NCBI RefSeq assembly: GCF_024508275.1
Contig: NZ_CP101989.1
Location: 3,968,001 to 4,032,000 of the forward strand
DNA length: 64,000 nucleotides
Origin: Cellulomonas wangsupingiae
GTDB lineage: Bacteria; Actinomycetota; Actinomycetes; Actinomycetales; Cellulomonadaceae
Reading direction: 5' to 3'
The notes under the pieces are model-generated. The model did not search any database. It saw nothing but the letters and a program-made list of their open reading frames with translations, and had not been told where the DNA came from. Below, piece after piece: positions 25,297 through 33,679 of the stretch (position 1 is the first letter of the stretch; each line of letters begins with the position of its first letter). The position numbers were made by a program, and so were the translations under genes.

Positions 25297-26450
25297 CGGG
25301 TCTCCTTCGCCGCCGCAGCGGCGGTCGTCGTGCCGGTCGGGACCGGCCTGCGGTAGAAGGTCACGCCGTGCAGCGGGCGACCGCCGAAGCGCTCGAACTG
25401 CCGTGCCGAGGCGGGGTTGTCGCGGCCCACGTACGTCGAACGCAGCCGCGCGTACCCGCCCGTGGCGAGGTGCGCCTGCAGCGTGCGGGACAGCAGCGTC
25501 AGCACGCCGCGCCCCTGCCGGTCGGGATCGGTGCCCTGGATCACGAGGACCGCCTCGCTGCGGTACCGGTGCCGCGTCGCGAGCAGCCGCACCTGCTGCA
25601 GCGGCCCGAGCCGCCCGCCGACGCGCTGCAGGTAGGCGGTGATGTCCGGCACGACCAGCACGAACGCGACCAGTGCGTCGGTGGTGGCGTCGCGCGCGAG
25701 CAGCAGCAGGTCCTCGTCGACGAGGTGTCCCAGCCCGTCGGTCGCGGCCGCCATCTCCGCGCCCGTGATGGTCGTGTAGTACGGCAGCGCCGCGAACGCG
25801 CGGTTGAGCACCGCGAGCACCTCGGGGACCAGGCGCCCCATCTGCGAGCGCCGCCCCCGCTCGAGGCGCAGCCCGGCGGCCCGCCACTCGTCGGCGGACG
25901 GCAGCCCGCCGGCCGACGCCGCGGCGACGTCGACGACCCACGTGTCGGACTCGCCCCAGCGCTCGAACCCGAGCGCCTCGTACGCCGCCGGCACCCACGC
26001 CGGGTTCCACGGCGAGTCGACGAAGCCGCGGGCGTCGAAGCCCGACGTGATGACGCCGCCGGACTGGTTGGGCAGCAGCGACACGGGCCCGAAGAGCTGT
26101 GCGCGCCCGGGGTCGGCGGCGGCGCGGTCCTCCAGGGCGCGCACCAGCGCGGCCGCGACGTCCGCGTCGGCGAACTCGGTCGCGCCGAACAGCAGCGACG
26201 GCGCGCCCAGGCGCGCGTCGAGCCGCGCGTCGGTGTGGACCGTGGTGCGTCCGACGGCCCGGCCCGCGGCGTCACGCACCAGCAGGAGCTCGACCGGCTC
26301 CGCGTGCGGCGACGTGCCGCGCCACCACGACGTGATCGTCGAGGCGAGCAGCGGCACCGCGAGGTCACGCGGGTGCAGGCGCAGCGGCAGGTCGACGAAG
26401 TCGCGCAGGTCGGCGCGCGAGCCGACGGGGACGACCTCGAGCCCGCTCAC
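25293..26450 (-). CDS. GNAT-fold acyltransferase-like protein
   Basis: 385 aa from GTG 26450 (GTGA overlap with the upstream gene). It looks like a two-part GNAT protein. The N-terminal half has 'VEVVPVGSRADLRDFVDLPL'-type entry and 'FGPVSLLPNQSGGVITSGF'. The C-terminal half has the CoA-loop-like 'QGTDPDRQGRGVLTLLSRTL' and 'YVGRDNPASARQFERFGGRP'. 'FVDSPWNPAWVPAAYEALGF' resembles large hypothetical actinobacterial GNATs with fatty-acyl or aminoacyl donors. It probably acylates an intermediate made with the PaaK-like ligase; the substrate is unknown. Confidence 0.8.
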   Translation of the reverse strand: MSGLEVVPVGSRADLRDFVDLPLRLHPRDLAVPLLASTITSWWRGTSPHAEPVELLLVRDAAGRAVGRTTVHTDARLDARLGAPSLLFGATEFADADVAAALVRALEDRAAADPGRAQLFGPVSLLPNQSGGVITSGFDARGFVDSPWNPAWVPAAYEALGFERWGESDTWVVDVAAASAGGLPSADEWRAAGLRLERGRRSQMGRLVPEVLAVLNRAFAALPYYTTITGAEMAAATDGLGHLVDEDLLLLARDATTDALVAFVLVVPDITAYLQRVGGRLGPLQQVRLLATRHRYRSEAVLVIQGTDPDRQGRGVLTLLSRTLQAHLATGGYARLRSTYVGRDNPASARQFERFGGRPLHGVTFYRRPVPTGTTTAAAAAKETR

Positions 26451-27280
26451 GGGGCCACCCCCGCGGTGCCGCCCGCCGCGTCCCCCGCGTCCCCCGACGC
26501 GCCCTGCGCCAGGTGCACGCGGATGTACCCGCCCGTGCCGTGGCGCCGGTCCCGCGTGATCCACGTCATGAGCCGGCGGTGCGCGGGCAGCCGCGCGAAC
26601 AGCATGAGCGCGTCGCGGTCCGTGAAGAAGGCGAGGGTGCCGAGCGTGAACGGCGGCTCCCAGTAGACCCGGTGCCACACGTAGCCCTTCATGCGGCGCA
26701 TGTCCGCGACCATCGGGTACCACTCGCGCGACAGCACCGCCCACGAGTGCGGGCCGCGGTACCGCGTCGCGCCGAGGAACATCGCACCGGAGCGCGCCGG
26801 GGTCGTCGGGGTGCCGTCCGCGCGCCCCGCCTCGGGGTCACCCGCGCCGCCCCGCGCACCCCGCCGACGCCGCGGCGGCGCCGGTGCCACGAGCGGCGGC
26901 GTGCGTCCACGGGACGTCTCGGCGCTCAGCGGCGAGAACCGCTCGACGTGCGCCATGACGTCGCCCTCGGCCCGCCACACGCCGTTGGTGTAGCCGTCGG
27001 CCGCGGCGCGGAACGTCCGGGTGCGGTCACGCACCGGGTCGGCGCCGGCCGTGAAGGCGTCGGCCTGCGCGGGCGTCGTGAAGCACGCGACGAGGCCGCG
27101 CACACGGCGCCCGTCACCGTCACGCGCGAGGACCCCCGCGCTCCAGACGTGACCGTCCGCCGCCCGCGCCGCGCGGCGTGCCCGGCGCGCCCACGCCACG
27201 TCGCCGCCCGCGCGCTCCAGGACGACGAGCGCCTCGGCGCGCGCCTGCGCCGGCGCGCGGGAGAAGTCCCGGCTCCGCAT
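26447..27280 (-). CDS. Unknown protein with tandem barrel-like halves
   Basis: 277 aa from ATG 27280, overlapping the ligase stop by one base (TGATG). Two similar-looking halves are separated by an Arg/Ala/Gly/Pro-rich linker (about 135-165): 'VRGLVACFTTPAQADAFTAG' in the first, and 'LGTLAFFTDRDALMLFARLP' plus 'RRLMTWITRDRRHGTGGYIR' in the second. Each resembles a dimeric alpha/beta-barrel (monooxygenase/DUF3291/DUF4188-like) unit. I cannot name the family with confidence. The position between a ligase and an acyltransferase argues for a biosynthetic role. Confidence 0.7.
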   Translation of the reverse strand: MRSRDFSRAPAQARAEALVVLERAGGDVAWARRARRAARAADGHVWSAGVLARDGDGRRVRGLVACFTTPAQADAFTAGADPVRDRTRTFRAAADGYTNGVWRAEGDVMAHVERFSPLSAETSRGRTPPLVAPAPPRRRRGARGGAGDPEAGRADGTPTTPARSGAMFLGATRYRGPHSWAVLSREWYPMVADMRRMKGYVWHRVYWEPPFTLGTLAFFTDRDALMLFARLPAHRRLMTWITRDRRHGTGGYIRVHLAQGASGDAGDAAGGTAGVAP

Positions 27281-28887
27281 CAGGCGGACGCCGGGTGCGC
27301 CGTCGAGGCGTCCCGGTCCCCCGGGTCGACCATGTAGACGTTCTTGATCTTGGTGCTGCCGCCCGTGAACGGGCCCGTGCCGTGGTCGTGCACGTGGACC
27401 CGCAGGTCTGCGGCGGTCGGGTCCTCGGCGAGCGACTGCGCGACGTCGCGCGACACGGACGCCAGGTGGTCCAGCACCCCGGCGGCCGCGCGCGACGCGA
27501 GCTCGGCCCGCGCAGCGTCGTCGAGTGCCGCGTCCTGCCGCAGCTGCAGGTGGATCACCGGGCGCTGCTCGTGGTCGCCGACGTCGACGAGCGCGAGCTT
27601 GAACGACTCGATGGCGGCGGCGTGCGGGTTGTCGAGGTACAGGCCGTTCTCGACGTCGAGCGGGTACAGGTTGGCGCCCATGTAGGAGACGGTGGAGTCC
27701 TTGCGTCCGTACATCAGCAGGAACGGCAGGCGCATGCGCTGGATCGTGTACGCCCGCTCGAAGCCGAACGCGAGGCGGTCGCGCGCGGGCTCCGGCAGGG
27801 ACGCGATCGCGGCCTTCAGCTCGTCGAAGCCGACGATCTTCGCCTCGTCGCCGATGTCGTACCGGAGCTTCGGGCTCATGATGTCGGCGGAGTTCAGCGT
27901 GACGAGCAGCCGGCCGTCGGGCGTCGTCTCCATGTACGTCTCGAGCGGGTTGTACTGGAAGACCATCGGCGTGCGCGTCTCGTCCGCGCCGAGCACCGCG
28001 TCGCGCAGCGGGCCGCCCGCGGCCAGGGTGCGCCGCACCCACACCGCCAGGTCGCTCTCGCCGGCCATGCCGATCGTCAGGTCGGACGCGCCGTACCCGG
28101 AGTACACCCGGCCGAAGCGGTCCTCGAGGTAGTCGCGCAGACCCTCGGTCAGGGCCTCGCCGCCGACGAACCCGTTGAGGTCGTACGCGTCCCAGTCGAA
28201 GCCCTCGGCGTCGAGCCGGTCGCGCAGGTGCTTGAGGAACGGCGGGTACGCGCACACCAGGTAGGTGTAGCCGGGCCCGAAGTGCCGCAGCGTGTCGACG
28301 ATCTTGTCGATGTCGGGGCCGGTGTTCTTCACCATCGCGATGCGGGACATCGCGATGCCGGTGTTGGTGCCCGTGGCCCACGCGCCCATCGAGAACGCGT
28401 TGACCGCGAACAGCCGCCGCGTGCCGAACAGCGACGTCACGTACCCCGCGACGTTCTTGTGGACCGTCGCCAGCTCACGCCGCGACCGCATCCAGTTGTA
28501 CGGCTTGCCCGACGACCCGCTGGACTCGTCGACCACCGTGCCGACCGTCTCGACGATGCCGTCCCAGCAGCGCGCGTCCTCCGGGTAGCGGTCGACGTAG
28601 TCGTGCTTCGACGTCGGCCGGTAGGTCGTCAGGTCCCACCAGCGGAACCGGAACCCCGCGTCCTCGACGTAGTGCCGGTACGCCGGCACGTCGAGGTAGG
28701 CGTGCTGGCAGATCATCCACGCGTTCAGCCGCGCGAACCGCTCCATGGCCGGGTGGTAGTTGCGCGCGGTGAACCGCCACAGCGCCGGGTGCAGGCGGTA
28801 GACGCGGTAGACGACGGTCACCAACCAGGTGGCGAGCCGCAGCGCGGTCTGCCGCAGGGCGCTCGTACGCGGGGGCTCGGGGGTCAC
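27280..28887 (-). CDS. PaaK-like adenylate-forming enzyme (phenylacetate-CoA ligase family)
   Basis: 535 aa from GTG 28887; AGGG lies 8 bases upstream, while a GTG at 28896 is too close to it. The adenylation signature is 'VDESSGSSGKPYNWMRSRRE' (Ser/Gly-rich loop plus Pro-Tyr), with 'YSGYGASDLTIGM' and 'YDIGDEAKIVGF' further on. The C-terminal domain ends with 'GPFTGGSTKIKNVYMVDPG', the position of the catalytic lysine. The family activates aryl or fatty acids as acyl-AMP, then as thioesters. It heads an operon with the tandem-barrel-like, GNAT and nitroreductase genes, pointing to a small acylated metabolite or lipid. Confidence 0.87.
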   Translation of the reverse strand: MTPEPPRTSALRQTALRLATWLVTVVYRVYRLHPALWRFTARNYHPAMERFARLNAWMICQHAYLDVPAYRHYVEDAGFRFRWWDLTTYRPTSKHDYVDRYPEDARCWDGIVETVGTVVDESSGSSGKPYNWMRSRRELATVHKNVAGYVTSLFGTRRLFAVNAFSMGAWATGTNTGIAMSRIAMVKNTGPDIDKIVDTLRHFGPGYTYLVCAYPPFLKHLRDRLDAEGFDWDAYDLNGFVGGEALTEGLRDYLEDRFGRVYSGYGASDLTIGMAGESDLAVWVRRTLAAGGPLRDAVLGADETRTPMVFQYNPLETYMETTPDGRLLVTLNSADIMSPKLRYDIGDEAKIVGFDELKAAIASLPEPARDRLAFGFERAYTIQRMRLPFLLMYGRKDSTVSYMGANLYPLDVENGLYLDNPHAAAIESFKLALVDVGDHEQRPVIHLQLRQDAALDDAARAELASRAAAGVLDHLASVSRDVAQSLAEDPTAADLRVHVHDHGTGPFTGGSTKIKNVYMVDPGDRDASTAHPASA

Positions 28888-29019
28888 GCCGCGCACCCTA
28901 ACAACGCCTCGCGGGCGGACCGCGGCGTGTCGCCGCAGGTCACGCGCAGCGCGACGAAGTTCACCTGCCGGGCGGGGAAGGAGTGCGGGGCACCGGTCGC
29001 CGCCACCGCGCGACGCCGA

Positions 29020-29035
29020 TGTTTCACGTGAATCG
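29020..29035. other. Near-consensus parS (ParB-binding) site
   Basis: The sequence is TGTTTCACGTGAATCG. It matches the chromosomal parS core GTTTCACGTGAAAC at 13 of 14 positions and the 16-mer TGTTTCACGTGAAACA at 13 of 16, and contains the perfect 10-bp palindrome TTCACGTGAA. It lies in the 247-base intergenic region between the divergent ligase operon and the HEAT-repeat gene. ParB sites recruit the segregation complex and usually cluster near the replication origin. Confidence 0.6.
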
Positions 29036-29134
29036 TTTTCGGCGACCGACGGCAGACGGCCCGGGGCCGGCTGTGCACGACGCTTGACCCTGACACCGTG
29101 CGAGGGTCTTCGATGGCGGACGGAGGTGGTCACG

Positions 29135-29818
29135 ATGACCCGGACGCACGGACCTACCGCGTGGCTGCGCGGCGCACTGACGGCACCGACGACCTCGACA
29201 CGGCTGCAGGCCGCCCTCGCGGCGGGGACGGACCCGACGGGCGAGCAGGTCGACGTGCTGGTCGAGCGCTGCGCCGTCGAGCCCGACTTCTTCGTCCGGG
29301 ACATGCTGACCTGGGCGCTGGTGCGCCACGACCCGGCCGCGGTGGCCGCACGGCTGCAGACGGAGCTCACGTCCGACGTCGCGCAGGCGCGGGCCCAGGC
29401 ACTGCACACGCTGTCGAAGATCCGGCACCCCGGCACCTGGCCCGCGATCACCCGGGCACTGCTGCGGGACCGCGACGACGAGGTCGCGCGCGCGGCGTGG
29501 CGCGCGGCCGTCGCCCTCGCCCCCGACGACGCGCACGCCGCGCTGGCCGAGGTGCTGGCGACGCAGCTCGGCCGGGGTGGCCACGAGGTGCAGCGCAGCC
29601 TCAGCCGCGCCCTCGTCGCGCTGGACGACGCGGCCGCCGACGTGGTCGCACGGGCGACGTCCGACCCGGACCCGGGCGTCAGCGCGCACGCGGTCGCGAC
29701 CGCGCAGCTCGCACAGGACCCGGACGCCGGCTTCGACGCCGCCCTCGCCGAGGCGCGCCGCGCCGTCGCGCTCCGCGCGGCACCCACCGTCGAGGACCGG
29801 TCCGGTGCTGATCGGTGA
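29135..29818 (+). CDS. HEAT-repeat protein
   Basis: 227 aa from ATG 29135 with GGAGGTGGT 5 bases upstream. Helical repeats of about 30 residues fill the chain: 'EPDFFVRDMLTWALVRHDPA', 'ARAQALHTLSKIRHPGTWPA', 'EVARAAWRAAVALAPDDAHA' and 'EVQRSLSRALVALDDAAADV'. It is cytoplasmic. It overlaps the next gene, a MerR-HEAT fusion, by 14 bases, so the two are made together and probably interact or share a ligand. Confidence 0.87.
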   Translation: MTRTHGPTAWLRGALTAPTTSTRLQAALAAGTDPTGEQVDVLVERCAVEPDFFVRDMLTWALVRHDPAAVAARLQTELTSDVAQARAQALHTLSKIRHPGTWPAITRALLRDRDDEVARAAWRAAVALAPDDAHAALAEVLATQLGRGGHEVQRSLSRALVALDDAAADVVARATSDPDPGVSAHAVATAQLAQDPDAGFDAALAEARRAVALRAAPTVEDRSGADR

Positions 29819-30815
29819 GGTCTCCGCGCGCTCCGGGATCAGCGTCCGGATGCTGCGGCACTACGACAAGGTCGGCCTGGTGTCGCCCACCGGGCGGACG
29901 CACGGCGGCTACCGGCAGTACGCGGACGCGGACGTCCGGCGGCTCTTCCAGGTCGAAGGGCTGCGCTCGCTCGGCCTGAGCCTGCAGCAGGTCGCGCACG
30001 TGCTCGACGACCTCGCGTTCGACCCCGGGCCGATGGTCGAGCGGATGATCGAGCGCACGCGCGCCCGCCTCACGCAGGAGGAGGAGCTGCTGCGCGGCCT
30101 GCTGCAGGTCCGCGCCGGGGAGCCCGCCGCGTGGACGGACGTGCTGCGCACCATCGCGCTGGTGCGCGGACTGCGGGCCGGCGACCCCTCCGCGCGGCAG
30201 CGCCTCGTGCTCGGCCTCACCGGCGCGCTGGACGACGACGTCGCGCCCCTCACCGAGGCGGCGCTGGCCGAGCCGGACCCGAACGTCTCGGGTGCGCTGC
30301 ACTGGGCGCTCGCCCGCACCGGCGACACGGCAGTCCCGGCGCTGGCCGAGGCCCTGGGCTCACCGGACGCGGCACGCCGCCGCCAGGCGGTGGTCGCGCT
30401 CGAGAAGATCGGCTCGCCCCGTGCGCTGGGGACGCTGGCCGAGGCCACCGGGCACGCGGACGCCTTCGTGCGCGGCCGCGCCGCGCTCGCCCGCGGCGCC
30501 CGCGGCGACGCCGACGCCGTGCCCGCGCTGGTCGCGCTGGTGGTGGAGGGGCGCGAGGACGTCGACGCCGCCGACGCCCTCGGTGTGCTCGCGGCACGTC
30601 ACGGCTGCACCGGGGACGTCGTCCGGGAGGTCGCGGCGGCGCTCGCGCACGCTCCGGTCGAGGCACGGCGGCGGCTCACCGCCGCGCTCGCCGAGGTCCC
30701 GGGACGCGAGGCGGACGACGTGCTGGTCACCCTCGTGGAGGACCCGGACCGCGGCGTTGCGCTGACGGCCAGGGCGCTGCTGCGCACGCGACCGGGGCGC
30801 GGCACGGCGCGCTGA
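29805..30815 (+). CDS. MerR-family regulator fused to HEAT repeats
   Basis: 336 aa from GTG 29805. Residues 1-70 are a clear MerR helix-turn-helix: 'LIGEVSARSGISVRMLRHYD', 'GRTHGGYRQYADADVRRL'. A dimerisation coiled coil follows at about 80-110 ('ERTRARLTQEEELLRGLL'). From about 120 the usual small-molecule domain is replaced by HEAT/PBS-lyase-like repeats ('PDPNVSGALHWALARTGDTA', 'DAARRRQAVVALEKIGSPRA'). The repeats could sense a protein or large ligand. The overlapping upstream gene encodes the same kind of repeat, suggesting domain sharing or duplication. Confidence 0.88.
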   Translation: MLIGEVSARSGISVRMLRHYDKVGLVSPTGRTHGGYRQYADADVRRLFQVEGLRSLGLSLQQVAHVLDDLAFDPGPMVERMIERTRARLTQEEELLRGLLQVRAGEPAAWTDVLRTIALVRGLRAGDPSARQRLVLGLTGALDDDVAPLTEAALAEPDPNVSGALHWALARTGDTAVPALAEALGSPDAARRRQAVVALEKIGSPRALGTLAEATGHADAFVRGRAALARGARGDADAVPALVALVVEGREDVDAADALGVLAARHGCTGDVVREVAAALAHAPVEARRRLTAALAEVPGREADDVLVTLVEDPDRGVALTARALLRTRPGRGTAR

Positions 30816-30827
30816 CGTCGCGCGCCG

Positions 30828-31670
30828 TCAGCCCCCGTACGGCAGCACCGGCCGGCCGGGCACGTCGACGCGCACCCGGAACAGCGCGCCCGCCTCGGGC
30901 TCCGGGTCGTCGAGGTGCTCCCGGGACGTCGTGATGTACAGGTCCCGCAGGTCGGGGCCGCCCAGGGTGCACGCGGTGACCAGCCGCACCGGCAGCTCGA
31001 CCTCGGCCAGCACCTCACCCGACGGCGCGTGGCAACGGACCCGGCCGTCACCGTTGAGCGCGACCCACACGTTGCCGGCGGAGTCCACCACGAGCCCGTC
31101 GGGGCTCTCGTCGCCACCCGCGACGAACGGGCGCCGGCCGGTCAGGCGCCCGTCGACGACGTCGAACACGTCCGTCCGGCCCGTCGCGGTGTCGTCGTAG
31201 TACGCGCGGGTGCCGTCCAGGGCGAAGTCGATCCCGTTGGAGATCGTCACGTCGTCCAGCACGACGTCCACCTGCCCGTCCGGCGCGATCCGGTACAGCG
31301 TCGCGCCGCCCGGGTGCGCGTCGTACGCCATGGACCCGGCGTACAGCGCGCCCCACGGGTCGCACCCGGCCTCGTTCATCCGCACGCCGGTGTCCGACCA
31401 CAGCTCCGGCAGCGGCGTCGGCAGCGCGTCGGGGCCGTCGGCCAGCCCGATCCCCCGCTCGAGCCCCACGACGTACCCGCCACGGCTGCGCGGCCGCACG
31501 AACGCGGCGACGTCACCCACGTGCAGGCGGTCGACCGCGCCGTCGTCCCGCAGCGTCAGCAGGTCCCCGGCCAGCATGTCGACCCAGCGCAGGCCACCCC
31601 ACGTCGGTGACCAGCACGGACCCTCCCCGTGGTAGGTGACGGCGTCGGTGACCTGCTCGGCTCGCAGCAA
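30828..31670 (-). CDS. SMP-30/gluconolactonase/LRE family protein
   Basis: 280 aa, using TTG 31670 with AGGAG 8 bases upstream; longer frames run into non-coding-like sequence. The six-bladed propeller signatures are clear: 'TYHGEGPCWSPTWGGLRWVD' (metal-binding Glu), 'RMNEAGCDPWGALYAGSMAY', 'ISNGIDFALDGTRAYYDD' (metal-binding Asn) and 'SPDGLVVDSAGNVWVAL' (catalytic Asp). These enzymes hydrolyse sugar lactones such as glucono- or xylonolactone. A sugar-acid role would suit this organism. It is convergent with the MerR-HEAT gene, leaving 12 bases between them. Confidence 0.9.
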   Translation of the reverse strand: MLRAEQVTDAVTYHGEGPCWSPTWGGLRWVDMLAGDLLTLRDDGAVDRLHVGDVAAFVRPRSRGGYVVGLERGIGLADGPDALPTPLPELWSDTGVRMNEAGCDPWGALYAGSMAYDAHPGGATLYRIAPDGQVDVVLDDVTISNGIDFALDGTRAYYDDTATGRTDVFDVVDGRLTGRRPFVAGGDESPDGLVVDSAGNVWVALNGDGRVRCHAPSGEVLAEVELPVRLVTACTLGGPDLRDLYITTSREHLDDPEPEAGALFRVRVDVPGRPVLPYGG

Positions 31671-31773
31671 CGGAGGGCTCCTCGGGGTGGGACGACGGAC
31701 GGACCGAGCCTCGCGCGGACGCGCCCCGCACGCACGCCGGCGCGCGGGGCCGCCACGGACGGGCGTCGACGCC

Positions 31774-32139
31774 TCAGCGCGGCGCGGCGGCCGCTCCCGG
31801 CACGGCGTGTGGTGCGCGACGTGCCCGCGAGCGCGCCAGCCCGACCCCGCCGGCGACGGCGCCGACCAGCCCGAGCACCACGGCGAGGACGGCGCCGGCC
31901 AGGCCGTTGCCGGTGCCGAGCCCGCCCGCCGCCTGCGAGACGTGGAGGGCGCCGACCGCCGCACCGACCAGACCGGTGAGCACGGCGACCGCGGCGCGCG
32001 CTCGCCCCGGGCTGCCCCGGCGCAGACGGGCGAGCGCCGTCGCGGCCGCGACGACGGAGACGACGCCCAGCACGGCCGCGACGGTGGGGACGAGCCGGCC
32101 GGTGCCGACCTCGTAGGCGAACAGCTGGGTGGGGATCAT
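31774..32139 (-). CDS. Small membrane protein (DUF6223-like)
   Basis: 121 aa from ATG 32139. Three hydrophobic helices are seen: 'RLVPTVAAVLGVVSVVAAAT', 'ARAAVAVLTGLVGAAVGALH' and 'LAGAVLAVVLGLVGAVAGGV', with a basic tail. The pattern resembles the actinobacterial DUF6223 membrane proteins, but the assignment is tentative. It lies downstream of another membrane protein gene on the same strand. Confidence 0.72.
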   Translation of the reverse strand: MIPTQLFAYEVGTGRLVPTVAAVLGVVSVVAAATALARLRRGSPGRARAAVAVLTGLVGAAVGALHVSQAAGGLGTGNGLAGAVLAVVLGLVGAVAGGVGLARSRARRAPHAVPGAAAAPR

Positions 32140-32217
32140 CGTCTGCTCCTCGGGGTGCGGTGCTCGCCGCCGGCCGGTCGGTCGACGGTGGTGCGACGGG
32201 CGCCACGGCCCGGTCGG

Positions 32218-32913
32218 TCAGACGGTCCGCGGTGCCGGTCGGGGCTGCGCAGGCCGTCGCGGCGCGCCGGGGTCGCGCAGCAGGCGCACGCCGGCGACGG
32301 CGATCCAGACGAGCCAGAGCAACCAGCCGACGAGGCCCGCGAGAGCCAGCGGCTGCGCCCCACCCACGCCGTACGGCGCGAGGGTGGCGGACACGAGCAG
32401 CAGTACTGCCCCGGTCAGGCCGACGCCCGCGTGCCACCGCGGCACCGGGCGGCTCAGGGCGAACCCGAGCAGCGCGGTGGCGAGGAAGACCTGGTTGAAC
32501 CCGAAGGACGCGCGGTGCAGGCCCCAGAGCCCGGCGACGGCGGCCGGCCCGTCGACGGCGGCGGCCCCGAGGGCGAGCCGTGCCGACTCGGCACCGGCGA
32601 AGGTGACGCACTGCATCACGACGCCCGCGAACCCGACCAGCGCCCACGTGCGGCGCGCCGGCGACGCGGGTTCCCAGGCGCTGACGGCCAGCCCGGCGGC
32701 GAAGACGGTCGCGAGCAACCAGGCTGCAGGCATGAGGGCCGAGGCCGTCCGCAGCGCGTCGCCCTGGGCGGCGTGCACGTCGCCGAGCTCGCGCAGCGTG
32801 GGATGGTCCGTCGGCAGCGGGACGCCGGCCGACGTCAGGACCAGGTTCGCGACGACGAGGAGGGCGACGAAGCCGATGCCCGCCGCGCCGCTCACCCGGA
32901 CGGTCCCTGTCAT
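32218..32913 (-). CDS. Polytopic membrane protein of unknown function
   Basis: 231 aa from ATG 32913. About six transmembrane helices are visible, including 'GIGFVALLVVANLVL', 'PAAWLLATVFAAGLAV', 'AGVGLTGAVLLLVSATLAPY' and 'ALAGLVGWLLWLVWIAVAGV'. There is no recognised family motif. It is divergent from a TetR regulator with an AT-rich palindrome between them and lies 78 bases upstream of the DUF6223-like gene, so the TetR protein probably controls both. Confidence 0.75.
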   Translation of the reverse strand: MTGTVRVSGAAGIGFVALLVVANLVLTSAGVPLPTDHPTLRELGDVHAAQGDALRTASALMPAAWLLATVFAAGLAVSAWEPASPARRTWALVGFAGVVMQCVTFAGAESARLALGAAAVDGPAAVAGLWGLHRASFGFNQVFLATALLGFALSRPVPRWHAGVGLTGAVLLLVSATLAPYGVGGAQPLALAGLVGWLLWLVWIAVAGVRLLRDPGAPRRPAQPRPAPRTV

Positions 32914-32933
32914 CTCGACCTCCTACACTTGGC

Positions 32934-32946
32934 TCTATTGAATAGA
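32934..32946. promoter_or_regulatory. AT-rich palindrome TCTATT-G-AATAGA
   Basis: 6-bp perfect arms with a single central base, in the 58-base gap between the divergent membrane protein (start 32913) and TetR (start 32972) genes. It is the only AT-rich patch here and probably holds both promoters and the TetR operator. Confidence 0.55.
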
Positions 32947-32971
32947 AGCACGTTCAACCGAAGAGGACAAG

Positions 32972-33628
32972 ATGCCCGATTCGCGCCCGCCGCGCCGCTA
33001 CGACTCCCTGCTGCGCACGGCCCAGGCCGACGAGACGAGGGCGCGCATCGCCGAGGCCGCGCGGCGGGCGTTCGTCGAGCACGGCTGGGCGGGGACGACG
33101 GTGCGGGACGTCGCGGCCGCCGCGGGCGTCTCGGTGCCCACGGTGTACGCGGTCTACGGCAACAAGAAGGGCCTGGCCACGGCGCTGATGGACGCGGCGG
33201 ACCTGGCCGCCGACCCCCACGGGGTCGCGTCGGACCTCGCGGCGGCGGAAGGCGACCACGCGCGCCAGCTGGCCGTCGCCGTGGCGTTCGACCGGCGGCT
33301 GTACGAGCGGTCCGGCGACCTCCTGCGCGCGCTGCGCGAGGCCGCAGCCGCGGAGCCGGAGCTCGGCGCGCTCGCCGGGGAGGGCGCCCGGCGTGGCGAC
33401 CGCGCACGCCTGGCGGTCATCGGGTCCTGGCCGCCCGGTGCCCTGCGCGCCGGCCTGGACCCGCAGCGCGCGGTCGACCGCTACGCCGCCATCTGCACGC
33501 TCGAGGCCTGGGCCGACCTGACCGGGCCGCGCGGCTGGACGCCGGACGAGGTCGAGGAGTGGTGGACCGCGGTCGTCGTCCACGAGCTGCTCGGGGCGGC
33601 CACATCGTCACCCGTCCGCGGCCGCTGA
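32972..33628 (+). CDS. TetR family transcriptional regulator
   Basis: 218 aa from ATG 32972 with GAGG 5 bases upstream. The HTH domain is 'RARIAEAARRAFVEHGWAGT' and 'VRDVAAAAGVSVPTVYAVYG'. The ligand domain ends in 'DEVEEWWTAVVVHELLGAAT', common in actinobacterial TetR proteins. It is divergent from two membrane-protein genes with a short palindromic intergenic region, which it likely represses. Confidence 0.92.
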   Translation: MPDSRPPRRYDSLLRTAQADETRARIAEAARRAFVEHGWAGTTVRDVAAAAGVSVPTVYAVYGNKKGLATALMDAADLAADPHGVASDLAAAEGDHARQLAVAVAFDRRLYERSGDLLRALREAAAAEPELGALAGEGARRGDRARLAVIGSWPPGALRAGLDPQRAVDRYAAICTLEAWADLTGPRGWTPDEVEEWWTAVVVHELLGAATSSPVRGR

Positions 33629-33679
33629 CGGGCGCGGCCTCGCGCGCTAGCGTGAGACCTGGGGGCAGGGGGCACGCCG

